A stretch of DNA of 64,000 bases. Source: Candidatus Pelagibacter sp. IMCC9063 (GTDB lineage: Bacteria > Pseudomonadota > Alphaproteobacteria > Pelagibacterales > Pelagibacteraceae). Positions within the stretch are counted from its first letter, which is position 1, and each line of letters starts with the position of its first letter. The DNA is taken from contig NC_015380.1 in the NCBI RefSeq assembly GCF_000195085.1, forward strand, positions 172,001-236,000, read 5' to 3'. Below, piece by piece: positions 33,301 to 42,219 of the stretch. The position numbers were made by a program, and so were the translations under genes. The notes under the pieces were generated by a model, which did no database searches, was not told where the DNA came from, and saw only the letters and a list, made by a program, of their open reading frames with translations.

Positions 33301-34918
33301 CTTTTAAGTTTAATGCATCTTGGTGTTGCCTAAAATATTCATCAGCTAGTTGTGCAAAAGCATTGGCATCTGTTCCCCATTCTAAAGATGTAACATCAAG
33401 TGCCCCCGGTATTTGTGCAGCACCCTCTTTGCTAATTCCTACGGATATACCTGAGTCACTGTTAAAAAGTTGAGATCTTCCTTCTGGATGCACTCCATTC
33501 CAGCCTCTATAATAATCACAACCATCAACGACATGGCAGTAATATCCTTTACCTACTGTATTTATATTACCTTTTCCCGCACCTAATACCCCAGCATTCC
33601 AAAACCCATAGCCAAAATTAGCTCCTGCTGTTAACGAAGAGTCGGATACAACTGCTTTGATAGCTTCCTTAGCTCCTTCAAATCTAGTCTCTTTTTTTCC
33701 ACCGTATTCAGCCTGCCATGAAGTATCAATATTGGCTACTGTAAATTTGTTTTCATCAAATTCTTGTATCGTTGCTTTATTATCTGACACCCATACTTTT
33801 GTAGAAGTAACAAACAAAGCTTGTGGACCCCATAAATTAACTTCCGCTGCACTAAGTGCACCCGCACTGGCTGTATTCTCGGCATTTCTTTTTCTTCCAG
33901 CAAGTATGACTGAGGTTAATGTATTATCTCCTGTAAGACTTACTTTTTGAACTACACCATGATTAGAACTTGTAACATATATTGTAGAATCGCTATCTGG
34001 AGAAACCTGAATTGCAGTAGCTTTTCGATGAGAAGTGTTTGAGTTGCCTTGAGCATAATATTTGTCTCGGCCTGTATCACTAGGACAATAATTGTTTCCA
34101 GTTTTAGTTAATGCATATCCATGGATGTGTCCCTGGTAGTTATAATATACAAATCCTCCACTATTATCGACTGTAAGACGAATGCCGGATTGAATAACAG
34201 TACCCAAACTTCCACCATAATTACTTCCACAAGTTAAAGAGTCACCTGTCGTTAAATTTTTAGTATAAAAATATTTTCGCCAGTCATTACCTCCCCACCA
34301 TCTTCCAGATGCAAACAAATGATCGTTACCATTAATAGTTCTTACTTCCATTGCCATAGGTCTAAAGCCACCAAGCTCAGCATAAGTAATAACTTCAATA
34401 CATTTTCCAGATGTATTAATTCCTACAATTTTTCCATTATTTGAGCCAAGATCAGCACCATAAATCACATCCCCCGATACACCCTTAACATTAGTTGCAA
34501 GACCCAAGTTATTTATAGTTTTAACTATAGAATTATTAGTTCCATCTAAAGTACATGTGTCTGTTGCAGAACCTCTAAAATTTCTATTACCTGCTGCAAA
34601 AGTTCGATCAACAGTATTGTCAGCTGTTAGAATTTTTACAAAGCCTAAATTTCCTTCACCTACAATTAAGTTACCATCTGAATCTTCTACAATATCACCC
34701 GGATTCTCAATTCCATTACCCGAACTAAGCCTTCTATTCATGCTGGCAGAGCTATCTAAAAGTATTAATATGTTAGCTGGGACATCTCCTGCACCCGAGC
34801 CTGGAGGCAAAGGTTTAGAGATAGCATTTTGATTTAATACAACAAGTACAATAAACAGATTGCTAATTATAATTTTTAAAAACTTTTTATACATTTTTTT
34901 ATTATTCCTTTTACTCAA
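30332..34918 (-). CDS. pilY1: PilY1-type tip adhesin with vWA domain
   Basis: 1528 residues; signal peptide about 9-34. A vWA-type MIDAS (LILLDSSASMNRR, D55-S-S-A-S59) opens the N-terminal region, which also contains NHL/propeller-like segments (VVEDSDGNLIVGEG-type). The rest of the vWA-like fold resumes near SYVIVIGDGQWTHGS. The C-terminal ~650 residues form the PilY1 propeller (VIYAGANDGMLHAFNSATGEE, YKYVAVIGGGMG-like DDKYVAVIGGGMG, DLEGKITKINL). PilY1 sits at the pilus tip, primes assembly with minor pilins and mediates adhesion or surface sensing. It lies at the end of the pilT-fimT-pilV-W-X-unknown-pilY1 operon, overlapping the preceding gene by 8 bp. Confidence 0.88.
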   Translation of the reverse strand: MSKRNNKKMYKKFLKIIISNLFIVLVVLNQNAISKPLPPGSGAGDVPANILILLDSSASMNRRLSSGNGIENPGDIVEDSDGNLIVGEGNLGFVKILTADNTVDRTFAAGNRNFRGSATDTCTLDGTNNSIVKTINNLGLATNVKGVSGDVIYGADLGSNNGKIVGINTSGKCIEVITYAELGGFRPMAMEVRTINGNDHLFASGRWWGGNDWRKYFYTKNLTTGDSLTCGSNYGGSLGTVIQSGIRLTVDNSGGFVYYNYQGHIHGYALTKTGNNYCPSDTGRDKYYAQGNSNTSHRKATAIQVSPDSDSTIYVTSSNHGVVQKVSLTGDNTLTSVILAGRKRNAENTASAGALSAAEVNLWGPQALFVTSTKVWVSDNKATIQEFDENKFTVANIDTSWQAEYGGKKETRFEGAKEAIKAVVSDSSLTAGANFGYGFWNAGVLGAGKGNINTVGKGYYCHVVDGCDYYRGWNGVHPEGRSQLFNSDSGISVGISKEGAAQIPGALDVTSLEWGTDANAFAQLADEYFRQHQDALNLKGTEADEADCQISYVIVIGDGQWTHGSQAAEKIRLLRQNLGVKTLVVAYGGGINASGLSKFDAMALAGSCDTAGSPDCQARIDADNAQMLKTELASKIQQIIAEKLSFTAPSITATIQEGGSLYQAQFEYIQYGEWRGTISRQSVKADGSLNTESSEENWNAAEKLKNRSNERNIWTTLSDNSYIGNWNNWTTDDQNRSDIESLFDLTGNSILDYHNTTSNCSSADGVEDGVNDDVKGLINFVRGIDYFDYDGDCNIIEKRAHLLGDVYNSQLLEVGPPDANSNFTDVNQEAYWRAKNNYQSFVNANQSRQNVIYAGANDGMLHAFNSATGEEEWAFIPPFIASKLPTIINKAYDGKFAGDPGGTNPIFGVDGSPVVHDMYIQGLNADGAYEQGKSWRTILMIPYGRGGAGFSVLDVTNPIINGNQGPLHMYSVFNDHINSKVLVADNTGQIAEYQYTQATINISNSEEAKIASENQNTADAADSDTCEADNSCTQQDAIATCQTNALASGSFRANGTAACFTGSTFVFDIEVPSDGAGNVSQDDLVVTEIINGDKVKINFASAKMVDGFLKVDFGAEKTFNVGIGDTSSNQIVLQTSCSSTGTDPVGYDYSQLGETWSTPRIFRIPAQEGDENINDDKYVAVIGGGMGNTFVCSGSNVFLVNLEDLENPGSIFGAVVNQGAISIVDTDTSDIANALPTTPVVITPDLTRGVPWRGAMVYFNDLEGKITKINLTNQTINNAKLYDQTTLFKLNATVENGRYSYKSMDATIGKDTNNFWLFGGTGDFQRIGDRSNKMDNILYGIKDEEFPYFKHLNEVNVPKQSEGNFEEEAKKGADAANHIDDVTVCVNTTIDATGELCPGPNEQAWVIKLDPNQPKRFRKVSAPPTVYKGNVFYPIYEPPVGNKCNIGKAFICSADDECGTNNSSELGAVIAGEDCLFVRRGILSELTIFADTLYGNVAGPAEQEDTLFILSTNAGEVTTYRRSWRENY

Positions 34919-35450
34919 TAATTAAATAATCTTTATATTCTGCATTTGATATTTGTAATTCTTCAATTAGAAATTTTTTTCTGTGGTACCACTTACCGTA
35001 TATAATTTCTTTGCCACCAATTTTCCAAGCTTTATAACCTGTCCAGTCTGGTCTACTACTATTTTCAATTTTACCATAATTGCTGATTACATAATTATAA
35101 AGTAACTGTTTTTTACTTTCCTCATTATCCGTTCCATTTAATACTCCAACTATAATTCCAGCAATTTTATCATTGACAATAAACGCTTGAATAAAAGAAT
35201 TACCTAGATTTGAATTAGGACAAAAACGATCAATCCCTGTTGAAACAGTTGTGACATCATTTGGTTCCTCTGCATTTTCTTTATCTGTCTCGATAGGTCC
35301 AAAATACTTTTCAATTTGAGATTTGTTGCCACCAATGTTAATAGAAAGGAAATCGCATGCAAAACTAGCCTTGTTTACAACTAAAAGAAATACCAAGGAA
35401 ATGGATGTTACCTTTAATATCTGCATAATTTTTTTTAAAATTTTATTCAT
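34911..35450 (-). CDS. Exported protein of unknown function in minor-pilin operon
   Basis: 179 residues with signal peptide (about 1-31, ending near SFAC). The mature part has two Cys and a compact alpha/beta look (IEKYFGPIETDKE, AFIVNDKIAGIIVGVLNG, WTGYKAWKIGGKEIIYGKW). I do not recognise a family. It lies 3 bp after pilX and overlaps pilY1 by 8 bp, so a role in minor-pilin/PilY1 tip assembly is suggested by position only. Confidence 0.7.
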   Translation of the reverse strand: MNKILKKIMQILKVTSISLVFLLVVNKASFACDFLSINIGGNKSQIEKYFGPIETDKENAEEPNDVTTVSTGIDRFCPNSNLGNSFIQAFIVNDKIAGIIVGVLNGTDNEESKKQLLYNYVISNYGKIENSSRPDWTGYKAWKIGGKEIIYGKWYHRKKFLIEELQISNAEYKDYLIIE

Positions 35451-35453
35451 ATT

Positions 35454-36232
35454 TTAATTTGGCATAACCATCACTGTTTCTAACGGAATAATTATTTCTT
35501 CCTCACCGTCATAATCATCAAGTTCCGTACCTTGGGCAACCATGATTCCGCAGGCATATATCTTATAAGCTGTTCCTAATGATTGAGAATTATTAGATGT
35601 TTTTTTAATGCTTGAACCAGTTCCAAGATAAGGCGCACTTCCAATATTAACTGAAAAAAATTCATACCTGAATCTTTTTAGATATTCTTTTTCTTTTGTA
35701 AGCTTTTCCATGACTTTGGCATCACCCGAGGTAAGGGGATCTACATCACTCGGAGTTCCAAAAATAGGCTCAATCAGCTTTCCAAAATTTTGATTGACAA
35801 CATGATGGGTTACTTGAAAATCTGCTCTTTTAATATTTCTAAAGCTTTTAAAGCAATTTGTTTCTGTTACGTTTATTTGATTTCTTGGTAATGATCTGTC
35901 ATTTGTATGTCTAACATTCCCTCCCTCATCTGCTTTTAAAGAGCTTAAATATAAATTATGAGCATTCACTTCATCGACTGTAGCTTTTTCTCCAGGTCCA
36001 GGTATGTTGTCTTCATGTATCCATGGTCCCAAAAATTGATTAATTATTTTTTTTCTCCCTCTAAAAGGCCCGTTTCTGCTACATAAAATGCCTGTTGGTA
36101 TTGATCACTAGTATTGTTGCTTTGATGATCTCCTGAAGAAATAACTATTAAAGCTCCACCCATAAGTGACATCACAAGCAAAAGTATAAGTGACAGAACT
36201 AGAGCAAATCCTTTTTCATTTTTATTCATCAT
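35454..36232 (-). CDS. pilX: PilX-like minor pilin (frame broken in poly-A)
   Basis: The first frame (36232-36044) has the PilX_N start NEKGFALVLSLILLLVMSLMG and the helix end QAFYVAETGLLEGEKK. It then meets TAA directly after an A8 run (36047-36054 on the coding strand). The second frame continues IINQFLGPWIHEDN and runs to 35454 (VMVMPN). One more A, or a -1 shift on A-AAA-AAA, joins them into about 259 residues. The prepilin cleavage site G/F is present, but Glu5 is replaced (FALVL), normal for PilX. It works with PilV/PilW and PilY1 in the tip-priming complex. Confidence 0.83.
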
Positions 36233-36240
36233 TTTTATCC

Positions 36241-37128
36241 TTAACTACCAATATTTCTAGTATTCACAGTGACGACAACTGAGTCTCTTAAATACTTATC
36301 TATAAATTTACGGGTTCTCTCCCCAAGTCCTTTTACAAATCTTGGATTGTCATCTTTTGCATTGAATCTATAAAACTCATTTTTTGATCTAAAAGTTAAT
36401 CTTATATCTACAGCTTTAATATTATAAAGATTTTCTCTACTACTTGTGTCTGGTCTTGGAGGAGGATTGATAATTCTTCCTTGCTGATCAAAAACTATAA
36501 ACTCCATATCCACAAGATGATCTCTAATTAATTCACCGGAGAAACATTCTGCACAACTACTGGACCAGTTACCTGTTACACTTTCACTAGACTGTATCCA
36601 ACTTTGTTTTGATTTATAAACAGCATAATATTCATTATCCCCACTTGGTTTAGCGTAGTAAGTAACTCTATACCGCTTGTAAGGTTGTGCATCATTTTGA
36701 TTGAAGTCCCCGTAAACTATATGAATTTTATCACAACATAAATCTGCGTCATCGTTTTTAGAGGTGGCTATATCTGACTCTGCTGCATCTCCTAATGTAT
36801 CTTTGATTACTATAATTGGATCATGGCTTGTTTCTATATCGCTACTACCAGAAATGTATTCAAGATTATCTTGTTTTGATATGTCATCAGTATTTACACC
36901 ATAGTGATATTTAAAGCCTGCCAACCTAATATCTCTAATCAACATTGCAACAATATCTCTTCCAGAACGACTTATTTTTGCACGGTCTGTGACTTGAGTA
37001 TAACTACTATTTACAATGCTGTAAGTTGTATACATCGCTCCCATCATAATAGCTGAGATAACCACTCCAATCATAATTTCTATTAGAGTTATTCCAGCAA
37101 TATCTTTTAATTTATTTTTTTTCATCAT
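36241..37128 (-). CDS. pilW: PilW-like minor pilin
   Basis: 295 residues. Leader MMKKNKLKDIAG then ITLIEIMIGVVISAIMMGAMY: prepilin motif with Glu5 and a long hydrophobic helix, as in PilW. A Cys pair (DLCCDK) and CAECFSG occur in the globular domain. The ATG overlaps the pilV stop (TAATG). Central member of the minor-pilin set encoded between pilT and pilY1. Confidence 0.83.
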   Translation of the reverse strand: MMKKNKLKDIAGITLIEIMIGVVISAIMMGAMYTTYSIVNSSYTQVTDRAKISRSGRDIVAMLIRDIRLAGFKYHYGVNTDDISKQDNLEYISGSSDIETSHDPIIVIKDTLGDAAESDIATSKNDDADLCCDKIHIVYGDFNQNDAQPYKRYRVTYYAKPSGDNEYYAVYKSKQSWIQSSESVTGNWSSSCAECFSGELIRDHLVDMEFIVFDQQGRIINPPPRPDTSSRENLYNIKAVDIRLTFRSKNEFYRFNAKDDNPRFVKGLGERTRKFIDKYLRDSVVVTVNTRNIGS

Positions 37129-37694
37129 TATTTAAGTTGGTAATCAGCAGTGAAATATAAAAATCTTCTTTTCTTTCCATCGTTCATATTAACTTGCACT
37201 CTACCTATGAACATCTCATCATAAACCTCAGCATGAATATCTGACTCGTCTTCTTTATATGATGAAGTATAATCACATCCTGTTTTACATATTTGAAAAA
37301 TTTTTACATCTTTAATATCTTTTTCACTTTTACATTTAAGGTATCTGTCAGTTTTAAAAATGCTATTCCATTTTTCTCTTTTATTTTCCGCAGCATCTTC
37401 CACAGCTGTCTCATAAATTGATTTTATTGAATCAATGGTGTTTTTTTTCGGACCACATGCCTCGATCCTTTCAAAACTAGTATTCGTTATTTTGTGGGCT
37501 ATAACATCTTCTGCTATCATGCTTACTAAATAGTTTGCCTTGGTTCTTTCGCTAGAGCTATCAATCGATTGAACCGAAAAGTTGACCATTTGAAAAATAG
37601 CAACAAATCCTATTCCTATAATTGCGGTGGAGATTAAAGACTCTAAAATAGTGATTCCTGATTGTCTTTTTCTTTTATTTGAAAATTTAATCAT
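37128..37694 (-). CDS. pilV: PilV-like minor pilin
   Basis: 188 residues from the ATG at 37694, chosen because it gives a normal basic prepilin leader (MIKFSNKRKRQSG) and begins 5 bases after the fimT stop; longer in-frame starts (37736, 37715) lie inside fimT. Cleavage motif G/ITILESLISTAIIGIG with Glu5. Ser/Thr- and Lys-rich globular part with four Cys (EACGPK, LKCKSE, QICKTGCDY). Minor pilin of the tip-priming complex. Confidence 0.8.
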   Translation of the reverse strand: MIKFSNKRKRQSGITILESLISTAIIGIGFVAIFQMVNFSVQSIDSSSERTKANYLVSMIAEDVIAHKITNTSFERIEACGPKKNTIDSIKSIYETAVEDAAENKREKWNSIFKTDRYLKCKSEKDIKDVKIFQICKTGCDYTSSYKEDESDIHAEVYDEMFIGRVQVNMNDGKKRRFLYFTADYQLK

Positions 37695-37699
37695 TTTAT

Positions 37700-38392
37700 T
37701 TATTGTAAAATCCATTCTGATTTGGATTTGCTCCATTTTTCTAAAGTAATATTGCCAAATCTAGACCAATTTAATGCAAATAAATTATCTTGATTTAGAT
37801 CGTTTGGATCTCCATCTTCTTTAACATCACATTTTATTTCTTTAACTTCACAAATATAAAACGCTCCTGATGATTCAAATTCTTCAGCAGTGCTATACCA
37901 AGACCCATCTTTAGAAAAACAAACGGTTCCTGATTTGTCTTCAAAATTTACTGCTATGTCGTCAAATTGTAAGGAGCTAACTTCTAATTTATTAGATTTA
38001 ATTCCTTCATCCATCCCTTTATCATCCCAATCCTGAACAAGAGCACATCTTGAAGTTTGGTCAACATTCCAAGCATCCTCACTGTAATTAATTTTTTGTG
38101 CAAGGTTACTCAGTTTCATACCCTTCGAGATAACCACGACTTCGCCGTCTTCTGTTGCTGTTACTTCTACTTGGACAAATCCATACAATCCTCTTTGAAC
38201 TTGAGAATTAATATTTGTGAATAAGCTTTTTATTTCTATAGCGGCTCCCCTTACTTCTCTTGCTTTTTTCCAAGACGAAAAATTTGGGTAAGCTGCTGCT
38301 GATATTACGGATATAATTGCAATCACAACCAAAAGCTCTATGAGATTAAAACCTTTAATGTTCTTTTCCTGCACCTGGATCAATTTTCCCAT
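37700..38392 (-). CDS. FimT/GspH-like minor pilin
   Basis: About 230 residues. The prepilin motif KNIKG/FNLIELLVVIAIISVISAAAYPNF is followed by the FimT/GspH pattern WKKAREVRGAAIEIKSLFTNINSQVQRG. The true start is uncertain: ATG 38407, ATG 38392 or GTG 38374 are in frame, and all overlap the end of pilT; the shorter ones give the more usual leader length. Probably processed by PilD and part of the minor-pilin complex. Confidence 0.8.
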   Translation of the reverse strand: MGKLIQVQEKNIKGFNLIELLVVIAIISVISAAAYPNFSSWKKAREVRGAAIEIKSLFTNINSQVQRGLYGFVQVEVTATEDGEVVVISKGMKLSNLAQKINYSEDAWNVDQTSRCALVQDWDDKGMDEGIKSNKLEVSSLQFDDIAVNFEDKSGTVCFSKDGSWYSTAEEFESSGAFYICEVKEIKCDVKEDGDPNDLNQDNLFALNWSRFGNITLEKWSKSKSEWILQ

Positions 38393-39368
38393 TATTAACA
38401 AGTTCATCTAATGATTTTTGCATTGTAATCATACCATCACGAACTGACGTTTGCATGATACTTGGGATTTGGTGAATTTTAGCTTCACGTATTAAGTTTT
38501 GTATTGGAGCTGTACATTTCATAACTTCAAAAGCAGCCACTCGGCCTTGACCATCTTTTGTTTTTATTAATCTTTGAGTTACTACCATTTTTAATGAAGT
38601 GGAAATTTGCGCACGAATTTGTGCTTGTTGTTCTGGAGGAAATACATCAATAATTCTATTAATAGTATTGGGCGCTCCACTAGTATGCAATGTTCCAAAA
38701 ACTAAATGACCTGTTTCTGCAGCAGTTAAGGCAAGACCAACTGTTTCAAGATCTCTCATCTCTCCCACTAAAATAACATCTGGATCTTCACGCAAAGCTG
38801 CCTTTAAAGCACTTGCAAATGATTGTGTTTGTTTTCCAACTTCACGCTGTGAAACAATACTTTTTGCATCTTTGTGCACAAACTCCACCGGGTCTTCAAC
38901 TGTAATAATATGCGCTGTTCTTGTTTTGTTAATTTCATTAATAATTGCTGCAAGTGTAGTTGATTTTCCAGACCCTGTTGGTCCTGTAACTAGAACTAAC
39001 CCTTTATGCATATCAATAATATCATAAAGAACATCTGGTAAATCAAATTGTGACATTTCAGGAATGACACTTTCCACTCTTCTAAGAACTGCAGCAGGCC
39101 CTCTAATTGTTTTATAAAAGTTAGCTCTAAACCTTAATCCGCTTAACATTACAGCAGAATCTAATTCATGCGTTTCTTGAAATTTTTTTGTTTCTGTTTC
39201 ATTGCAATTTGTCGACATAAGATCTTGAAGATCTTGTGCTTTTACAAGAATATCTTTAACCGTCACTACTTCACCTGTTTGTCTATAAGCTAACGGTGAG
39301 CCACTTCGAATATGAAAATCGGAAATTTTTTTATTATTTTTTGCTAATTCTTCTAATTTTTCAAACAT
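38355..39368 (-). CDS. pilT: Type IV pilus retraction ATPase PilT
   Basis: 337 residues. PAS-like N-terminal domain, Walker A GPTGSGKS at 129-136, Asp box ITVEDPVEF, Walker B VILVGEMRD, His box FGTLHTSGAP. The PilT-specific C-terminal motif is IQNLIREAKIHQIPSIMQT (the AIRNLIRE region). Its presence with PilB means the pilus should retract. First gene of the minor-pilin/pilY1 operon; site G lies 45 bp upstream, followed by a TAATAT hexamer 12 bases further down. Confidence 0.94.
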   Translation of the reverse strand: MFEKLEELAKNNKKISDFHIRSGSPLAYRQTGEVVTVKDILVKAQDLQDLMSTNCNETETKKFQETHELDSAVMLSGLRFRANFYKTIRGPAAVLRRVESVIPEMSQFDLPDVLYDIIDMHKGLVLVTGPTGSGKSTTLAAIINEINKTRTAHIITVEDPVEFVHKDAKSIVSQREVGKQTQSFASALKAALREDPDVILVGEMRDLETVGLALTAAETGHLVFGTLHTSGAPNTINRIIDVFPPEQQAQIRAQISTSLKMVVTQRLIKTKDGQGRVAAFEVMKCTAPIQNLIREAKIHQIPSIMQTSVRDGMITMQKSLDELVNNGKIDPGAGKEH

Positions 39369-39412
39369 CTGTATTTTTTATACAATAAAAAAGAATATTA
39401 CCATTAGAGGTC

Positions 39413-39425
39413 ACCCAATTTGGGC
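39413..39425. promoter_or_regulatory. Operator-like palindrome, site G (between pilT and an autotransporter)
   Basis: ACCCAATTTGGGC fits RCCYANNNTRGGY. It lies in the divergent region between pilT (minus) and the autotransporter gene (plus). A -10-like TAATAT follows 12 bases away on the pilT side. Confidence 0.65.
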
Positions 39426-39471
39426 TTGCTAACAGTCCAAAAAAAAAACTGGAATGTATTAATACATCTTC

Positions 39472-41867
39472 ATGTTCAAAATTTTAAAGAAAACCAAATA
39501 CACAAACACGTTAAATTTTTTTTTGGGAAAAATAAATTATTAACTATAAAAGGTGTTCTTAAGCCTAAGATATTTTTAGTTTTATTTAGTTTATTTTTTT
39601 CATCTCTAGCCCTTGCTGCAGCTTTAACAGTAACTTGGGTGGATGGTCGTATTCCATCTGGAAACGCAAACTGTACAAGTTCTCAAACTGGCGCTTCTCT
39701 CGTAAATGACAGAACGACGGATCCTAATGATGTTCAATTTAGTGATGATGGTCTTCAAGTATTTACAGCAAATCCTGCTATGCAATCAAATCTTAACTTA
39801 TCTATGAATAAGTTAAGCACACCTTTTGATCTGACCTCAGTTAAAACTGATAATGGCAGTAATGATTGTGATGATCTAGATGGTTTTTTACCTTCAAGTA
39901 TAGCTAGTGGAGCAATGCATGTACAATTAGAAAATATACAGATTGTATCAAGTGGTAGAAAATTTTTTATATTGGATATACATGGAGAGTTAGGTAGGTT
40001 TGATTTATCTACACCAAATGATTTTTCAACGGCAACTTATGTTGGAAAACTTTCCTTTTTAAATGAAAAAGATTCTTTTGCGCTAAATAGAGATGGAACA
40101 AAAGTTTTTACATTAAATTCTACAGATAATGCTCCAGTAGTTACCACTTGGTCTTTGCCTGGTCCTTACGATGTTTCTTCAAAGACAAAAATAAGTGAAT
40201 TAGATTTAACATCTTTAGGTCTTGAATTAACAGCAGGTCCAAATGATATAGGACGTGATATTGAATTTAATGATACTGGGAGTGCTATGTTTATTTTAAT
40301 GTCAAATGATGCTGCACCTAGAGATAAAAGTTATATTCATCATTTTAGATTAGGAACAAATTATGATGTATCAACAGCAACATTTGTTGGAAAATGGAAT
40401 GTTGGTGATTTTGGTAATACGCCAACAGGCTATGGAATGCCAAGAGGATTTTCTTTTTCAAGCGATGGAATGCATATGTACATCGTTCAAATTCAAGCTG
40501 GGGCTGGGGTAGATCAGATAAATCAATATAATTTAGAGTGTCCTTATGGGTTGGTAGAATGTACATCTGATGCAAGTGCCTCAGTTAGTTCTCAAGCTGA
40601 ATTAGCTAATCAAAATATAAGTTTAAATGTTTCAACTATTTTTAAAAGATTTGAATGGATAAAAAGAAATAGAAAGAATGAAAATTTATCTAGTCATAAT
40701 ATTAATATAAACTATTCTAATCCTTTGTTAAAATCTTTAGCAAGTAAGTTTGAACCTTCATTGACAAATAATTTGGTATCACTTGTAAGCAATACTTTAA
40801 ATAAAGACAAAAAGAAGAAATCTAAATGGTCGTCATGGAGTATAGTCGATGTATCAATAGGAGATTTTGAGGAAACACTTTTAGATAAAGGAAAAGCCAT
40901 TAAAACAAAGGGTATAACATTTGGTTCAGATAGAAAAATTGGAGATAATAAGTTTTTTGGCTTGGCATTAAGGTATGCGGATAGTGCATCAAATATTAGA
41001 CGTTCTTTTCAAAATGTTGATCTGGAGTCTTTAACATTGAATATTTATGGTACTACTCCCGCAATCAACAACCAGTATATAAATACAGTCTTGGGCTTAA
41101 GTGCCTTAAAATTTGATAATAAGCACTCAGGGAAAACATCGGGTGAACGGAATGGAAAACAAGCATTTGCATCCGTTAATTACAGAAGTAAAAATACATT
41201 TAGTAAGCTCAATATTACTCCTACAGGAAAACTTACTTATGGAGTGACGCAATTATCTGAATTTACAGATTTTATAAGCAAAACTATAGATACGCTAGCT
41301 CAAGAAGATATTCGTTATCACGAGGATACATTTGTAAGTGGTGAATTTGCAGGTGGTCTTTTATTTGAAATGGAAAAATATGAGAATGAAAAAGAGGGAA
41401 CGACTTTCCAACCCATGGGAGGAATTGAAATTATTTATGATCTAAGCGATGATATTACTTACGAATATCAAAGGCTAGCCTCAACTAGTGTAAATAAAGA
41501 AACGATTACTAAATATTATAATAAGAAATTAAAAACTAACATTGGTTTTGAGCATATAGTTGAAAATGGCTTCACCATATTTGTAGATTATCAAAAGATG
41601 ATTAGTTTAAATGATGATTGTGAAAGTTGTGTTCACGCAGGAACAGGTAGAACTTTTAAAAATGAAAGTTTTATAATTAAAATTAGTAAATCAAAAGAAG
41701 AAGATTCACAATTTGCTTTTGATTTCGAGCCTTTATCAAATAATTCTGCAAAATTAAGCTACACAAAAAACATCAATAATTTTAATCTTAAATTAAACTC
41801 TAATATGGATTTATTTACTCAAAGTTCTGACTATGGTGCAAATTTAGAAATTTCAAGTAAATTTTAA
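39472..41867 (+). CDS. Beta-propeller-like repeat autotransporter (start region out of frame at poly-T)
   Basis: The long frame encodes a signal-like segment (PKIFLVLFSLFFSSLALAAA), about four propeller-like repeats (FSDDGLQVFTA, LNRDGTKVFTLN, FSSDGMHMYIVQ), a Cys boundary (LECPYGLVECTSD), the shared linker (FKRFEWIKRNRKNENLSSHN) and a barrel ending in Phe (SKF). No ATG or GTG precedes the signal segment in that frame; only TTG at 39420 and 39426, inside or next to site G. An ATG at 39472 opens MFKILKKTKYTNTLNFF in another frame and would join after one extra T in a T9 run (39516-39524), giving about 798 residues. The start used here is this inferred one. Confidence 0.75.
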
Positions 41868-42211
41868 TGAGTAAAATAAAAATATTTTTTTATTTAGTGT
41901 TAGCTTTTATTTTTTATAAAGGCTTTGTTGCATTTCAAAATTTTGAAATTGGTGTTGCTGACAGAGTAGCTGATATAGAAGAAAAAGCAGATTTTGAAAA
42001 AAAAGGTGAAGTAATTGGTCTCATGATGTATTTGGGTGACCCACCAAAATTATATGAACATTTATTAACTAAGAATAAATCTAGGTGTTTGGAAATGAAA
42101 CAAATGGCTGAAGAAAACTCATCTGCGTACTATGAATGTGAAAGAGTGAATGCCGTCCTTAAAGGTAGAAAAATTGTAAGCATCATTAATAAAATTGAAG
42201 TTATAGAATAA
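41867..42211 (+). CDS. Small membrane-anchored protein, unknown function
   Basis: 114 residues. One N-terminal helix (about 6-24, FFYLVLAFIFYKGFVAF) serves as anchor or uncleaved signal. A charged C-terminal domain follows with two Cys (SRCLEMK, YYECERV). No family recognised. Its ATG overlaps the stop of the autotransporter gene (TAATG), so the two are translationally coupled; a helper role in secretion or folding of that protein is possible. Confidence 0.7.
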   Translation: MSKIKIFFYLVLAFIFYKGFVAFQNFEIGVADRVADIEEKADFEKKGEVIGLMMYLGDPPKLYEHLLTKNKSRCLEMKQMAEENSSAYYECERVNAVLKGRKIVSIINKIEVIE

Positions 42212-42219
42212 CTATTAAA

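Noticed and set aside
39420-39471. TTG 39420 as the start of the plus-strand autotransporter
   Set aside because: It lies inside the operator-like palindrome and would give a 50-residue extension before the signal peptide; not preferred, though not excluded.
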